Shown: one piece after another, positions 19,098 through 27,768 of the stretch
How the letters are laid out: every line of letters begins with the position of its first letter
How positions within the stretch are numbered: the stretch's first letter is position 1
Assembly: GCF_003020115.1 (NCBI RefSeq)
Contig: NZ_PYFX01000001.1
Span: 186,001 to 250,000 of the forward strand
DNA: 64,000 bases
Source of the DNA: Bradyrhizobium sp. MOS002
Lineage (GTDB): Bacteria > Pseudomonadota > Alphaproteobacteria > Rhizobiales > Xanthobacteraceae
Reading direction: 5' to 3'
Notes under the pieces: generated by a model
What the model saw: only the letters and a program-made list of their open reading frames with translations
Database searches by the model: none
What the model was told of the DNA's origin: nothing
Position numbers and translations under genes: made by a program

Positions 19098-20591
19098 CTA
19101 GAAGCGCGGGATGTCAGGAAACGCCAGCTTGCCGGCATGGACGTGCATGCGGCCGAGCTCGGCGCAGCGGTGCAGGGTCGGAAACACCTTTCCTGGATTG
19201 AGCAGGCCCTGCGCATCGAAGGCGCATTTCAGGCGCTGCTGCTGGTTGAGGTCGATCTCGGAAAACATCTCCGGCATCAGATCGCGCTTCTCGATGCCGA
19301 CGCCGTGCTCGCCGGTAAGCACGCCGCCGAACTCGACGCAGGCGCGCAGGATGTCGGCGCCGAAGGCTTCGGCGCGCTCGATCTCGCCGGGCTTGTTGGC
19401 GTCATAGAGGATCAGCGGATGCAGGTTGCCGTCGCCGGCATGGAACACGTTGGCGCAACCAAGCTGGTATTTTTCCGAGAGCTCGCGGATGCGCGCCAGC
19501 GCCTTCGGCAGCGCACCGCGTGGGATGGTGCCGTCCATGCAGAGATAGTCGGGCGAGATGCGGCCGACGGCGGGGAACGCGGCTTTCCGGCCGGCCCAGA
19601 ACAGATTGCGCTCGGCCTCCGAGGTCGAGATCTGGCAGGTGGTCGAGCCGCAAGCGTTCGCAATCGTCTCGACCCGCGTGATCAGCTCGTCGACCTCGAT
19701 CTTGGGACCGTCGAGCTCGATGATGAGGAGCGCCTCGACGTCGAGCGGATAGCCGGCATGGACGAAGGCCTCCGCGGCGTGGATCGCGGGCTTGTCCATC
19801 ATCTCCATCCCGCCGGGAATGATGCCGGCGCCGATGATGCGCGCCACGCATTCGCCGGCCGCCTCGACTTGCGCGAATCCGACCATCAGCGCGCGCGCCG
19901 TCTCCGGCTTTTGCAGGATGCGCACCGTGATCTCGGTGATGACGCCGAGCAGGCCTTCCGAGCCGGTGATGACGCCCATCAGGTCGTAGCCGGAGTTCTC
20001 CGCCGATTTGCCGCCGATGCGCAGGATCTCGCCGCTCATCAGCACGATCTCGCAACCGAGCACGTTGTTGGTCGTCATGCCGTATTTCAGGCAGTGCACG
20101 CCGCCGGAATTCTCCGCGACATTGCCGCCGATCGAGCAGGCGATCTGCGAGGACGGATCCGGCGCGTAGTAGAACCCGGCATGGGCGACGGCCTGGCTGA
20201 TGGCGAGGTTGGTGACGCCGGGTTCGGTGACGACGGCGCGGTTGTCGAAATCGATCTCGCGGATGCGCTTGAACTTGCCGAGGCCCAGGAGCACGCCATC
20301 TTCCAGCGGCAGCGCGCCGCCGGACAGCGAGGTGCCGGAGCCGCGCGGCACCACCTTGATGCCCTGCCCTGCACAATATTTCAGGACGAGCGAAACCTGC
20401 TCGGTCGTGTCGGGCAGCACCACGACCATCGGCGGCTGCCGATAGGCCGTCAATCCGTCGGATTCATAGGCCCGCATCTCCGCGGCGCTATCGATCACAC
20501 CTTCGCCCGGCACGATTGCGCGCAATGCAGCCACGATCTCGGCGCGGCGCGCGAGCACGGCCTGGTCGCTCGCGGGCATCATTATGGCCAT
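19098..20591 (-). CDS. glcD: Glycolate oxidase FAD subunit GlcD
   Basis: Main catalytic flavin subunit of glycolate oxidase. Start at ATG 20591 gives 497 residues, the usual GlcD length; the open frame continues 23 codons further. Visible are the FAD_binding_4 blocks PRGSGTSLSGGALP, IGGNVAENSGGVHCLKYG and GSEGLLGVITEITVRIL. The C-terminal FAD-oxidase domain has FHAGDGNLHP and GVLTGEHGVGIEK. First gene of glcDEF. Related D-lactate dehydrogenases share these motifs, but the E and F partners favour glycolate. Confidence 0.95.
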   Translation of the reverse strand: MAIMMPASDQAVLARRAEIVAALRAIVPGEGVIDSAAEMRAYESDGLTAYRQPPMVVVLPDTTEQVSLVLKYCAGQGIKVVPRGSGTSLSGGALPLEDGVLLGLGKFKRIREIDFDNRAVVTEPGVTNLAISQAVAHAGFYYAPDPSSQIACSIGGNVAENSGGVHCLKYGMTTNNVLGCEIVLMSGEILRIGGKSAENSGYDLMGVITGSEGLLGVITEITVRILQKPETARALMVGFAQVEAAGECVARIIGAGIIPGGMEMMDKPAIHAAEAFVHAGYPLDVEALLIIELDGPKIEVDELITRVETIANACGSTTCQISTSEAERNLFWAGRKAAFPAVGRISPDYLCMDGTIPRGALPKALARIRELSEKYQLGCANVFHAGDGNLHPLILYDANKPGEIERAEAFGADILRACVEFGGVLTGEHGVGIEKRDLMPEMFSEIDLNQQQRLKCAFDAQGLLNPGKVFPTLHRCAELGRMHVHAGKLAFPDIPRF

Positions 20592-20864
20592 AACATTTCC
20601 TTCATGGCAGATCCTTCCGGCCGAGGCCGCATGATCGATTTGTCGCGGTAAATCAACCACGTCCGCGGTGGTTTGGGTAGGCCGTCCGAAAGTCGGATCG
20701 ACGATCTTGCGCGAGTTCGCTCTGGGACAAGTAGGAAATCGTGAAACCTGTCATGGTTTGGCGGCTTGTCCAAGCCGAGCAGGCCTGCCAAAACCGGCAG
20801 GTCCGACCATTGCCGATCAGGCATGCAACTGACCAGCCCCCAGGGAAGAGACGAAGAGCACCCG

Positions 20865-21260
20865 ATGACAAAACTGATTTTTGGCGCATTGACCATCCTC
20901 ACCGCGATTGCCACCGCACCCGCCGCGATGGCGCAGGATGCCGCGGCCGGCAAGTCTTCGTTCAACAAATGCCTGGCCTGTCACGCGATCGGCGAAGGCG
21001 CCAAGAACAAGGTCGGCCCTGAGCTCAACGGCCTCGACGGCCGCAAGTCCGGCACCGCGCCGGACTACAATTACTCCGACGCCAACAAGAATTCCGGCAT
21101 CACCTGGAACGAGGCCGTGTTCAAGGAATACATCAAGGACCCGAAGGCCAAGATCCCCGGCACCAAGATGGCGTTCGCCGGCATCAAGAACGAGACCGAG
21201 ATCAACAATCTCTGGGCCTATGTCTCGCAGTTCGACAAGGACGGGAAGGTCAAGCAGTAA
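20865..21260 (+). CDS. cycA: Soluble cytochrome c (c550/c2 type)
   Basis: Periplasmic electron carrier. Start at ATG 20865 gives a 131-residue precursor with a signal peptide (MTKLIFGALTILTAIATAPAAMA). A single heme site CLACH spans 36-40 and the likely axial Met is M102 in GTKMAFAGI. The sequence strongly recalls Bradyrhizobium CycA (c550). It is divergent from glcDEF with a 273-base gap containing a small hairpin (CCTGCC/GGCAGG, 20784-20801). It may accept electrons downstream of the respiratory chain; a direct link to glycolate oxidation is only positional. Confidence 0.92.
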   Translation: MTKLIFGALTILTAIATAPAAMAQDAAAGKSSFNKCLACHAIGEGAKNKVGPELNGLDGRKSGTAPDYNYSDANKNSGITWNEAVFKEYIKDPKAKIPGTKMAFAGIKNETEINNLWAYVSQFDKDGKVKQ

Positions 21261-21277
21261 GCGCGCGACGGGCGGCC

Positions 21278-21330
21278 GCTGGAGCTTCGGTTCTGATTGA
21301 ACCAGCACCGAAGCTCCAGCTTCTTGTTTT
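21278..21330 (+). terminator. Intrinsic terminator of cycA
   Basis: A perfect 14-bp stem, GCTGGAGCTTCGGT with ACCGAAGCTCCAGC, and a 15-base loop, followed by TTCTTGTTTT. Confidence 0.85.
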
Positions 21331-21379
21331 AACGCGTTTTCTTCGCGCCAACCGGTATCCACTTCGCTCGAAAACGCTC
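21331..21379. repeat. Short intergenic repeat (AACGCGTTTTC...GAAAACGCT)
   Basis: Imperfect palindrome from AACGCGTTTTCTTCGCG to CTTCGCTCGAAAACGCT around CCGGTATCC. It touches the stop codon of the hydrolase gene on the minus strand. The sequence type is recalled as frequent in Bradyrhizobium intergenic DNA. Confidence 0.65.
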
Positions 21380-22335
21380 TAATCGGCGGCCGCCTGCGCC
21401 GGGACGATTTTTCCGATCATCGTCTCGATCTCGGTCTTCACAAGTTCGGGCACCGCGTTCTGCACCATGTGGCCGAGATCAGGCAGCACGATCAGCTTGG
21501 CATTCTGCACGGTCGCGGCGAACGGGCGCGCGTGAATGTCGGTCTTCACCGTCTTGTCGGGTTCGCCGGCGATGATCGTGACCGGCGCCGATATCTCGCC
21601 GTAGCGCGCGACCTGCGCGGCGACCGCTTCCTTCAGCGTCACCAGATCATAGGCATTGGCGATGAACTCGCGCGGGCGCAGCAGCAGCGGCGTCGCGGAG
21701 TCCTGCACAAAACCATCCGGCATCATTTGCGGCAGGAAGACGTTGCGCGCGCCGGGCTCGCTCAGGAAATAGCCCAGCGGCAGGGTTATGGTGTAGGCGA
21801 GCAGCGGGCCGATCACGGGCGTTGCGATGATCTCGTTGTAACGGCCGACGCCGCCGCGCCAAGGATGGGTGACGGGCGCGAGCATCACAAGGCCCGCGAC
21901 GCGGCCGGGATGATCGAGCGCCAGCCGCGCGCCGAGCGCGCCGCTCCAGGAATGCACAACGAACACCGCGCGATCGATCCCGAGCTTGCCGAGCGCCTCA
22001 TCGATCATCCGCGCCTGGACCTCCGGCGTCGAATCCTGCCGCCGCGCCCGCGTGCTCCAGCCGTGACCGGGACGGTCGATCAGGATGACGCGATGATTCC
22101 TGGCGAGTAGATCGCCGAGCGGCCGCCGCATCGCCTCGAGGTTGGAGCTCGCGCCGTGCAGCATCACGACCGGCAGGCCCGAATCGCGCGGCCCGATATC
22201 GACCAGGTGAAGCACGGCGCCATCGACCTCGATCATCCGCCCCTGAGGCGGAAAGGCGCGTTGCACGGCGAGGACGCCGGCCTGCGTGACCAGCGCCAGC
22301 ACAACCAGCGCGGTCACGACTGACATCACGATCAT
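21379..22335 (-). CDS. Membrane-anchored alpha/beta hydrolase
   Basis: 318 residues from ATG 22335; the frame is open to an ATG at 22449, which would add 38 residues before the anchor. An N-terminal hydrophobic helix (MIVMSVVTALVVLALVTQAGVLA) suggests anchoring with the domain outside. The fold is the α/β hydrolase: oxyanion-hole block VVMLHGAS, DRPGHGWS, then the nucleophile elbow VVHSWSGALG, and a late Asp and the catalytic His in DLGHMVQNA. The elbow has Val and Ser where GHSWGG enzymes have Gly. Substrate unknown. Confidence 0.83.
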   Translation of the reverse strand: MIVMSVVTALVVLALVTQAGVLAVQRAFPPQGRMIEVDGAVLHLVDIGPRDSGLPVVMLHGASSNLEAMRRPLGDLLARNHRVILIDRPGHGWSTRARRQDSTPEVQARMIDEALGKLGIDRAVFVVHSWSGALGARLALDHPGRVAGLVMLAPVTHPWRGGVGRYNEIIATPVIGPLLAYTITLPLGYFLSEPGARNVFLPQMMPDGFVQDSATPLLLRPREFIANAYDLVTLKEAVAAQVARYGEISAPVTIIAGEPDKTVKTDIHARPFAATVQNAKLIVLPDLGHMVQNAVPELVKTEIETMIGKIVPAQAAAD

Positions 22336-22661
22336 GGATGGAATCCGGGCGATCCAGGGCACAGGGCAGTTACGTGGCTTGCGAGCGGCAGTTTCGCCCG
22401 GGGAGACCGCGCGCTCCACTTGAAATGCCGGGGCTGTGGATATGTGCATAATTCAAGCGGAAGAAAAGACAATGAAATCAATGGCATTCCTCGCGGCAAA
22501 CTAGTTCGAGACAGCTTCATGCAGTCGTCATCGCGGCTTCCTTATAATCGCCACGGTCGGTTCCGCCATTTAGACGCGGGTGGGCGCCGATCGTGCTCGC
22601 AACCCTCGGGGATGCGGGAAAGACCGGCAGGATTTGTCCTGATTTGAACCGGAGAATTTCG

Positions 22662-22844
22662 ATGAGCCTGAGATCCAAAGACACTGCGATCGACGAGATC
22701 GTGGCAAGCTGCCACGGCGACCTGCGCGGTGCCGTGCGCGCGCTGCTGCTGATCAACGAGCACCTCGAGACGGAGCTTGCAAAGGCCTACGCCGCGGCGA
22801 TCGATCGCGGCCTCGCCGAGCGCGAAGGCAGCGTTTTGCACTAG
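22662..22844 (+). CDS. Small conserved-looking cytoplasmic protein
   Basis: 60 residues from ATG 22662, preceded by GGAGAA at the right distance. It reads as two helices rich in Ala, Leu and acidic residues (IDEIVASCHGDLRGAVRALLLINEHLETELAKAY). The frame extends 23 codons further upstream without a binding site. Function unknown. It ends 11 bases before the convergent secreted-protein gene. Confidence 0.65.
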   Translation: MSLRSKDTAIDEIVASCHGDLRGAVRALLLINEHLETELAKAYAAAIDRGLAEREGSVLH

Positions 22845-22855
22845 GTGCTGTCGAC

Positions 22856-23116
22856 CTAGTTCGTGCTGTCCTCGTCCTTTTGCTCGTCAGGCGTGGGTGC
22901 GGGACAGGCGCGGATGGTCGAACGGGCAAGCTTGGCGTCAGCCTTCGATTTGTAGGGACCGTCACCGAACCAGATGTCGCCGATGATCACGGGATTGCTG
23001 GTCACGATGTTGCATTTTCCGGTGGCGCGGTTGCCGACCACCCAGAACAGTCCGTCGGCGAGGCTCACCGTGACCGACGCCAGCAGCAATATACCTGCAA
23101 AGATCAAACGCTTCAT
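22856..23116 (-). CDS. Small secreted protein of unknown function
   Basis: Start at 23116 gives 86 residues with a signal peptide (MKRLIFAGILLLASVTVSLA) and AAGGAG upstream. The mature part contains WVVGNRATGKCNIVTSNP and ends with RACPAPTPDEQKDED. Two Cys may pair. Not recognised beyond a generic conserved hypothetical. Confidence 0.7.
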   Translation of the reverse strand: MKRLIFAGILLLASVTVSLADGLFWVVGNRATGKCNIVTSNPVIIGDIWFGDGPYKSKADAKLARSTIRACPAPTPDEQKDEDSTN

Positions 23117-23240
23117 GGCTGTGCTCCTTCCATGAAGGTAGGCCTGCGGCGGTGCCACCCACACCCCTTGTAACGCGGCGCGTGTCATCGTGGTTAATCC
23201 GCCTGCGCCGCATTCGCTCGAGCAATGATCGACTTGTCCG

Positions 23241-23879
23241 CTAAATATCGCGGCCTTCGACCTTTTCGGTCAGCGCCTTGACCTGATCGGGGATCTTCTC
23301 GAGGTGCGGATTGACGGCGAGCGCCTTGCGGTAGGCCTCGAGCGCGCGCTTTTCGTCTCCGACCTCCTGCATGATCATGCCGAGGCCTGCGAGCGCGCCG
23401 AAATGGCGGGGCTCGCGGATCAACACCTCGCGGATGTCGGCGAGCGAGCGGCCATAATCGTTCTGCATGTAGTAGAGCGTCGCGCGACGATTCCAGGCCT
23501 CGATGTAGTCGGGCCTCAGCTTGACGACCGAATCCAGCAGCTTGATCGCAACCTCGATCTTCTTTGCGTCGACCGCGGTCTTGGCCCGCGCCATCAACAG
23601 CGCCGCAGTGTCGCTCGGGGTCTGGATCCAGATCGCCCAGATCCGCGCCTCGACATGCTTGGCGCTGGCTTCATCGGGCGCAGCTTTCAGCGCGCCGAAC
23701 AGGAAATCGAGATTCTTGGTGCGATCGACCTTGGGCAGTTTGGCCGGCGCTTCCGGAAGTTTCTTCTGCTTGCCGGGCGGGGCCGGCGGATCAGCCTGCG
23801 CCAGCGCCGGAGCGAGGCCGGCGGCTCCCAACGCAAGAGCCAGACACAGGGTGCGCGCGACGAGGAATCTCACTGCCAT
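23241..23879 (-). CDS. Secreted tetratricopeptide-repeat protein
   Basis: 212 residues from ATG 23879. A signal peptide is followed by a Pro/Lys-rich linker and TPR-like helical pairs: IEVAIKLLDSVVKLRPDYIEAWNRRATLYYMQNDYGRSLADIREVLIREPRHFGALAGLGMIMQ, then EKRALEAYRKALAVNPHL. Such proteins act as scaffolds in the periplasm. An alternative start at 23900 adds seven residues. Confidence 0.8.
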   Translation of the reverse strand: MAVRFLVARTLCLALALGAAGLAPALAQADPPAPPGKQKKLPEAPAKLPKVDRTKNLDFLFGALKAAPDEASAKHVEARIWAIWIQTPSDTAALLMARAKTAVDAKKIEVAIKLLDSVVKLRPDYIEAWNRRATLYYMQNDYGRSLADIREVLIREPRHFGALAGLGMIMQEVGDEKRALEAYRKALAVNPHLEKIPDQVKALTEKVEGRDI

Positions 23880-23986
23880 GGTCGGAGTGTAAACGCGCAA
23901 AGCCGCCCTTGCATAGCAGGGGCGGCGTCAAACTCGTGTGAGACAGTGGTCTTGCGGGGCGCGCGCGCGGGCCCGGCAGGGCGAAA

Positions 23987-24112
23987 TCAGCCCTGACGCG
24001 CCTTGAAGCGGCGCTGCACCTTGTTGATCACATAGACCCGGCCCTTGCGGCGGACCAGGCGGTTGGCGCGATGGCGACCGCGCAGCGATTTCAGCGAGTT
24101 ACGGACCTTCAT
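23987..24112 (-). CDS. rpmJ: 50S ribosomal protein L36
   Basis: A 41-residue basic protein, [18 protein letters not shown] to [11 protein letters not shown], found by reading the minus strand by eye. The pattern [32 protein letters not shown] is the alphaproteobacterial L36 without zinc-binding cysteines. Part of the large ribosomal subunit. The larger open frame on the same strand at 24109-24372 is not supported. Confidence 0.95.
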   Translation of the reverse strand: MKVRNSLKSLRGRHRANRLVRRKGRVYVINKVQRRFKARQG

Positions 24113-24420
24113 GGCAGAATCCTGAACGTTCGAAAGGCCGTGTTCGGCACTACCGTTTCGGCACGCGCGAATGAGGCAAAATAAGATTTTCCCGCCGGCG
24201 GATCGACCGCCCGGGACGGGGCGGTTCTTAAGGCATGGGAGGACCGGATGTCAATGTTAACTGCCCCGGTCCGGGTCAGCAAATTCTGGAAAACAACCCC
24301 ATGCACAGTAGAAGCGGCCGGATCGGCCCAATCGGCATCTCTAACGGCGCCTGCCCCACAACTCCTTGCCAAATTCGTTATATCATATAATCAATTCGGT
24401 AACCCGTCGGGAGGAAACCC
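24113..24420. other. Intergenic region before the amidohydrolase gene
   Basis: 308 bases between rpmJ and the amidohydrolase gene. A GC-rich inverted repeat (GACCGCCC/GGGGCGGTTC) lies near 24207-24230. The right end is AT-rich, with a TATAAT and GGAGGAAA close to the ATG. Nothing else was recognised. Confidence 0.4.
24386..24391 (+). promoter_or_regulatory. Candidate -10 box for the amidohydrolase gene
   Basis: A perfect TATAAT lies 29 bases before the ATG at 24421. A TTGCCA is only 14 bases upstream of it, so no well-spaced -35 is visible. Confidence 0.4.
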
Positions 24421-25305
24421 ATGCCGAAGCTGAAGCTGCCCAATATCGACGACGTCGTCGCCATCGATATCCATACCCACGCCGAAGAGCCCTGCGGCAC
24501 CCATCCCGACGACGGCTATGACGATTTTCAGGCGCAGATGGCGGACTATTTCAAGTCGCCGCACAAGCATCCCCCGACCGTGCCGGAGACCGCCGCCTAC
24601 TATCGCTCCAAGAACATCGCCGCGGTGATCTTCCCGGTCGATGCCGAGCGCGAGACCGGCTTCCGCCGCTACAAGAACGAGGAGATGCTGGAGATCGCCT
24701 CCGACCATCTCGACGTCCTCATTCCCTTCGTCTCGATCGACCCGCACAAGGGCAAGCTCGGGGTGCGCGAGGCGCGCAAGCTGATCGAGGAATACGGGGT
24801 GCGCGGCTTCAAATTCCATCCGACCATGCAGGGCTTCTACGCCAACGACCGCATGGCCTATCCGCTCTACGAAGAGATCAACAATGGCGGCGCGATCGCG
24901 CTGTTCCACACCGGCCAGACCGGCGTTGGCTCGGGCATGCCCGGCGGCATGGGGATGCGGCTGAAATATTCCAACCCGATGTACATGGACGACGTCGCGG
25001 CCGATTTCCCCGACCTCAAGATCATCCTCGCCCACCCCTCCTTCCCCTGGCAGGAAGAAGCGCTGTCGGTCGCGACTCACAAGCCGAACGTCTATATCGA
25101 CCTATCCGGCTGGTCGCCGAAATATTTCCCGCCGATCCTGGTGCGCTACATCAACTCGATCCTGCAGGACAAGATGCTGTTCGGTTCGGACTGGCCGGTG
25201 ATCACGCCGGACCGCTGGCTGTCGGATTTCGCCAAGATCGAGATCCGCGACGAAATCCGCCCGAAGGTGCTGAAGGCGAACGCAAGGAAGATTTTGGGGA
25301 TCTAG
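24421..25305 (+). CDS. Amidohydrolase family protein (Amidohydro_2, ACMSD-like)
   Basis: A 294-residue metal-dependent hydrolase or decarboxylase with a TIM-barrel fold. Visible metal and active-site blocks are DIHTHAE (H18, H20), GFKFHPTMQGF, LFHTGQTG, ILAHPSFPW and the closing FGSDWP. GGAGGAAA precedes the ATG. Relatives decarboxylate or hydrolyse aromatic-degradation intermediates; the substrate here is not evident and no pathway partner is adjacent. Confidence 0.87.
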   Translation: MPKLKLPNIDDVVAIDIHTHAEEPCGTHPDDGYDDFQAQMADYFKSPHKHPPTVPETAAYYRSKNIAAVIFPVDAERETGFRRYKNEEMLEIASDHLDVLIPFVSIDPHKGKLGVREARKLIEEYGVRGFKFHPTMQGFYANDRMAYPLYEEINNGGAIALFHTGQTGVGSGMPGGMGMRLKYSNPMYMDDVAADFPDLKIILAHPSFPWQEEALSVATHKPNVYIDLSGWSPKYFPPILVRYINSILQDKMLFGSDWPVITPDRWLSDFAKIEIRDEIRPKVLKANARKILGI

Positions 25306-25369
25306 CGCGGACGCCCTAGGAAGCCGCTGGCGCGGCGGAGCACTGCTCGAGCCTCCGACGGCTAGCCAA

Positions 25370-25391
25370 GAGACCGCCTGGTGGCGGTCTC
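25370..25391. terminator. Hairpin between convergent genes, possible terminator
   Basis: A perfect 9-bp stem, GAGACCGCC with GGCGGTCTC, and a TGGT loop. There is no T tract on either side, so termination is inferred only from position between convergent genes. Confidence 0.45.
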
Positions 25392-25411
25392 CGGAAGCTC
25401 ACCGCGCCTGA

Positions 25412-26011
25412 TCAGGCAGCTCTCTTGAAAGCCTCCCGCGCTGCCTCATTGGCGCGATCAAAGGTACGGCGGGTCTCGGTCAGGGCCGCCATGAGTGCGG
25501 ACCATGAGTGCGTCCCGGCATCTTTGAGCTTGTCCAGTTTTTTCTCAGCCTCGATTGCATCGGCGCTCATGCGCGTCAGGGCGGCGTCAATGTCGCCACG
25601 ATGCTCGGACGCAAGCTTGTTGGCATCGCTGCCGAGCTTGTCGGCCGCTTCGCGCCATGCCTTGAGCTGCGCATCGGCCTGCAGCTTGAACGTCGCCTGC
25701 TGATGCTCGATCTGCTTGCCGAAGCTTTCGACGTATTTTCCGACCTCGGCCTCGAATCCGCGCCAATCGGCATCGAGTTTCGATTTCACCTCGGTCCAGG
25801 CCGCCTCGCCCGCCTCCGACTGCTTCTTCAGGGTGTCCCGAAACTCGTCGCGCTGATTACAGAGATCCGCCAGGACTTTCGTGGCCTTCTCGCGGACATC
25901 GGACTGCACCTCGGCAGCCTTGGCCTGAAGTGCGGTCACCGTTGCTTCCATTTCGCCGAGACGCTCCTTTCCCCAATTCGTGAAGAAGTTGATGTTGCTG
26001 TGCGTGACCAT
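25412..26011 (-). CDS. Coiled-coil, alanine- and lysine-rich helical protein
   Basis: 199 residues from the ATG at 26011, which has GGGAGA at a good distance; an ATG at 26026 would add five residues. The product is helical throughout, with heptad-like runs (MEATVTALQAKAAEVQSDV, EVGKYVESFGKQIEHQQATF, AEKKLDKLKDA) and a single Cys. The composition recalls phasins and apolipoprotein-like proteins, but there is no decisive motif. Function unknown. Confidence 0.7.
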   Translation of the reverse strand: MVTHSNINFFTNWGKERLGEMEATVTALQAKAAEVQSDVREKATKVLADLCNQRDEFRDTLKKQSEAGEAAWTEVKSKLDADWRGFEAEVGKYVESFGKQIEHQQATFKLQADAQLKAWREAADKLGSDANKLASEHRGDIDAALTRMSADAIEAEKKLDKLKDAGTHSWSALMAALTETRRTFDRANEAAREAFKRAA

Positions 26012-26232
26012 TGTTTCATCTCCCATGGTTCGAATGGTACCGCCCCAACGTCTCGACTAGCACGCGGCGCCGGGTTCTTTCTTGACGTGAGTCAAGGCGC
26101 GTCGTTTGCTCCGTCAGCGGCCCACGCAGTCCGTTCTGGAAGGTCCCGCGTGGAAACCCGTACCGACGAACGGGGCAAGATCGACATCCGCAACACAAAT
26201 GGACAGTAAGCTGATGGTCGCGTTGCGTCCGA

Positions 26233-26580
26233 TCAGTTCACGCTTGCGAGGAAGCCGGCCAGAATTGTCCGGCTTTGGCTGAGCGTCTCGATACGTTCAT
26301 CGATCAGGCCGACCTGCTGAGTGAGTATTTTTCGCAGCTCGTTGCACGGCGTGAAAGCTGGATCGTTGTTCCTTACGCAGGGGAGCAACCGCTTGATGGT
26401 TTCGAGCGTCATCCCCGCGCCGCCGAGCATCTTGATGCGGCGTACGGTTTCCTCTTCGGCCAGGCCGTAGTCGCGATAGCCGGAGTTCGTCCGCAGCGGC
26501 GCAAGCAGTCCTTCGCCCTCGTAGTAGCGCAGCATTCGGACGCTGACCCCCGTCCGTCGGGAGAGTTCGCCGATTTTCAT
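26233..26580 (-). CDS. MerR family transcriptional regulator
   Basis: 115 residues from ATG 26580; the frame is open to 26901 but only from here does MKIGELSRRTGVSVRMLRYYEGEGLL, the MerR winged-helix start, appear. A coiled-coil helix ending LTQQVGLIDERIETLSQSRTILAGFL follows and the effector domain is minimal. It has no metal-binding cysteine pattern (one Cys in CVRN, one in CNEL). It is divergent from the dehydrogenase gene and probably acts on the palindromic promoter between them. Confidence 0.9.
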   Translation of the reverse strand: MKIGELSRRTGVSVRMLRYYEGEGLLAPLRTNSGYRDYGLAEEETVRRIKMLGGAGMTLETIKRLLPCVRNNDPAFTPCNELRKILTQQVGLIDERIETLSQSRTILAGFLASVN

Positions 26581-26590
26581 CTGAAGCCTC

Positions 26591-26622
26591 TTGACCCTGA
26601 CAGCACTGTCAGACCTTACAGA
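26591..26622 (+). promoter_or_regulatory. MerR-type promoter with palindromic operator in a long spacer
   Basis: TTGACC at 26591-26596 is followed by the perfect palindrome CTGACAGCACTGTCAG at 26597-26612 and a -10-like TTACAG or TACAGA at 26616-26622, a spacer of 19-20 bp. MerR regulators act at exactly such overlong spacers. It faces the dehydrogenase gene. Confidence 0.75.
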
Positions 26623-26664
26623 CTTCGCTCGTCCAAGTGAATGCCACTTGTGAAGGGAGCAACG

Positions 26665-27675
26665 ATGAAAGCCTACCATTTGAATGGCCATGCTGGTGCT
26701 GGCCGCCTTGCGCGCGTCGACGTCGGCAAACCCGAACCCGCCGATGGCGAGGTCCGCATCCGGGTCGAAGCGGTGAGTCTGAATTACCGCGACCTCCTGA
26801 TCCTCGACCGTGCAGGCCAAGGCGAGCTCAACGGCCGTGTGCCACTCTCCGACGGCGCGGGTGTCGTTGACGCCATCGGCGCCGACGTCGCGCAATGGCA
26901 ACTCGGAGACCGCGTCGCCGCATCGTTCTTCCGCGATTGGATCTCGGGGCCGTTCAAGTCCAGCTATATTCCGTCATCCCTCGGTGGCAACACGATGGAC
27001 GGAATGCTGGCTGAGTATGTCGTGCTGCCGGCAACCGCGCTGGTGTCCGTGCCAGCACATCTGTCCTCGGTCGAAGCAGCGACCTTGCCCTGTGCCGGCG
27101 TGACGGCTTTCCACGGCCTCATCGCACGCGGCGGGATGCGCAAAGGCGACACGCTGTTGGTCCAGGGAACAGGCGGCGTCGCGCTGTTCGGGCTTCAATT
27201 CGCGGTGGCACTGGGTGCGCGCGCGATCGTGATATCTTCCTCCGACGAAAAACTCGCCCGCGCCAAGGCGCTGGGCGGCTCGATCCTCATCAACTACCGC
27301 GACACGCCTGACTGGGATGTCGCCCTGATGAAGGCAACGAATGGCGCCGGCGCCAGTCATATCCTCGAACTCGGCGGTCCCGGCACCTATGACCGATCGC
27401 TGCGATCGGTCGCTTCGGGTGGCAAGATCGTTCAGATCGGGGTTTTGACGGGGTTCGGCCCCAAGCCCGACCTCGCGCGCCTTCAATGGGAGAATGCCGA
27501 CATCATCGGTGTCACCGTCGGGTCGGTCGAACACTTTGCCGCGATGAATCGCTTCCTGACCGAACATGCGATCCACCCGATCTCGGATCGGGTCTACGAC
27601 TTCGACGACGTCCCCGAAGCATATGCGCACCTGCGGAGCGGCTCACATTTCGGCAAGATCGTGATCAGATTCTAG
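26665..27675 (+). CDS. NAD(P)-dependent alcohol dehydrogenase / quinone reductase, MDR superfamily
   Basis: 336 residues from ATG 26665, with AAGGGA upstream. GroES-like N-terminal domain (VSLNYRDLLIL, DGAGVVDAIG, GDRVAASF), then the Rossmann nucleotide site LLVQGTGGVALFGLQFA and DKVG-less tail. The usual catalytic zinc cysteine is replaced (NYRDLLIL lacks the C of CxTD), so this is probably a zinc-free reductase. The divergent MerR gene and the operator suggest induction by a reactive small molecule. Confidence 0.85.
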   Translation: MKAYHLNGHAGAGRLARVDVGKPEPADGEVRIRVEAVSLNYRDLLILDRAGQGELNGRVPLSDGAGVVDAIGADVAQWQLGDRVAASFFRDWISGPFKSSYIPSSLGGNTMDGMLAEYVVLPATALVSVPAHLSSVEAATLPCAGVTAFHGLIARGGMRKGDTLLVQGTGGVALFGLQFAVALGARAIVISSSDEKLARAKALGGSILINYRDTPDWDVALMKATNGAGASHILELGGPGTYDRSLRSVASGGKIVQIGVLTGFGPKPDLARLQWENADIIGVTVGSVEHFAAMNRFLTEHAIHPISDRVYDFDDVPEAYAHLRSGSHFGKIVIRF

Positions 27676-27768
27676 AAACCAGGGCTCCCAGTCGCGATTC
27701 CGTCTTGGATCGATATCGCGGCGCCTTGTATAGTCCGTGCACCGCAAAGATCCCGGAGGACAGGTCCA

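Noticed and set aside
19056..20651. 531-residue plus-strand open frame
   Set aside because: Antisense to glcD, whose FAD motifs are intact on the other strand.
24208..24230. GC-rich inverted repeat upstream of the amidohydrolase gene as a terminator
   Set aside because: It is upstream of both flanking genes' starts and has no T tract; no transcript end is expected there.
24109..24372. 87-residue minus-strand frame upstream of rpmJ
   Set aside because: Ends within the rpmJ start region, no ribosome binding site and no motif; rpmJ explains the coding here.
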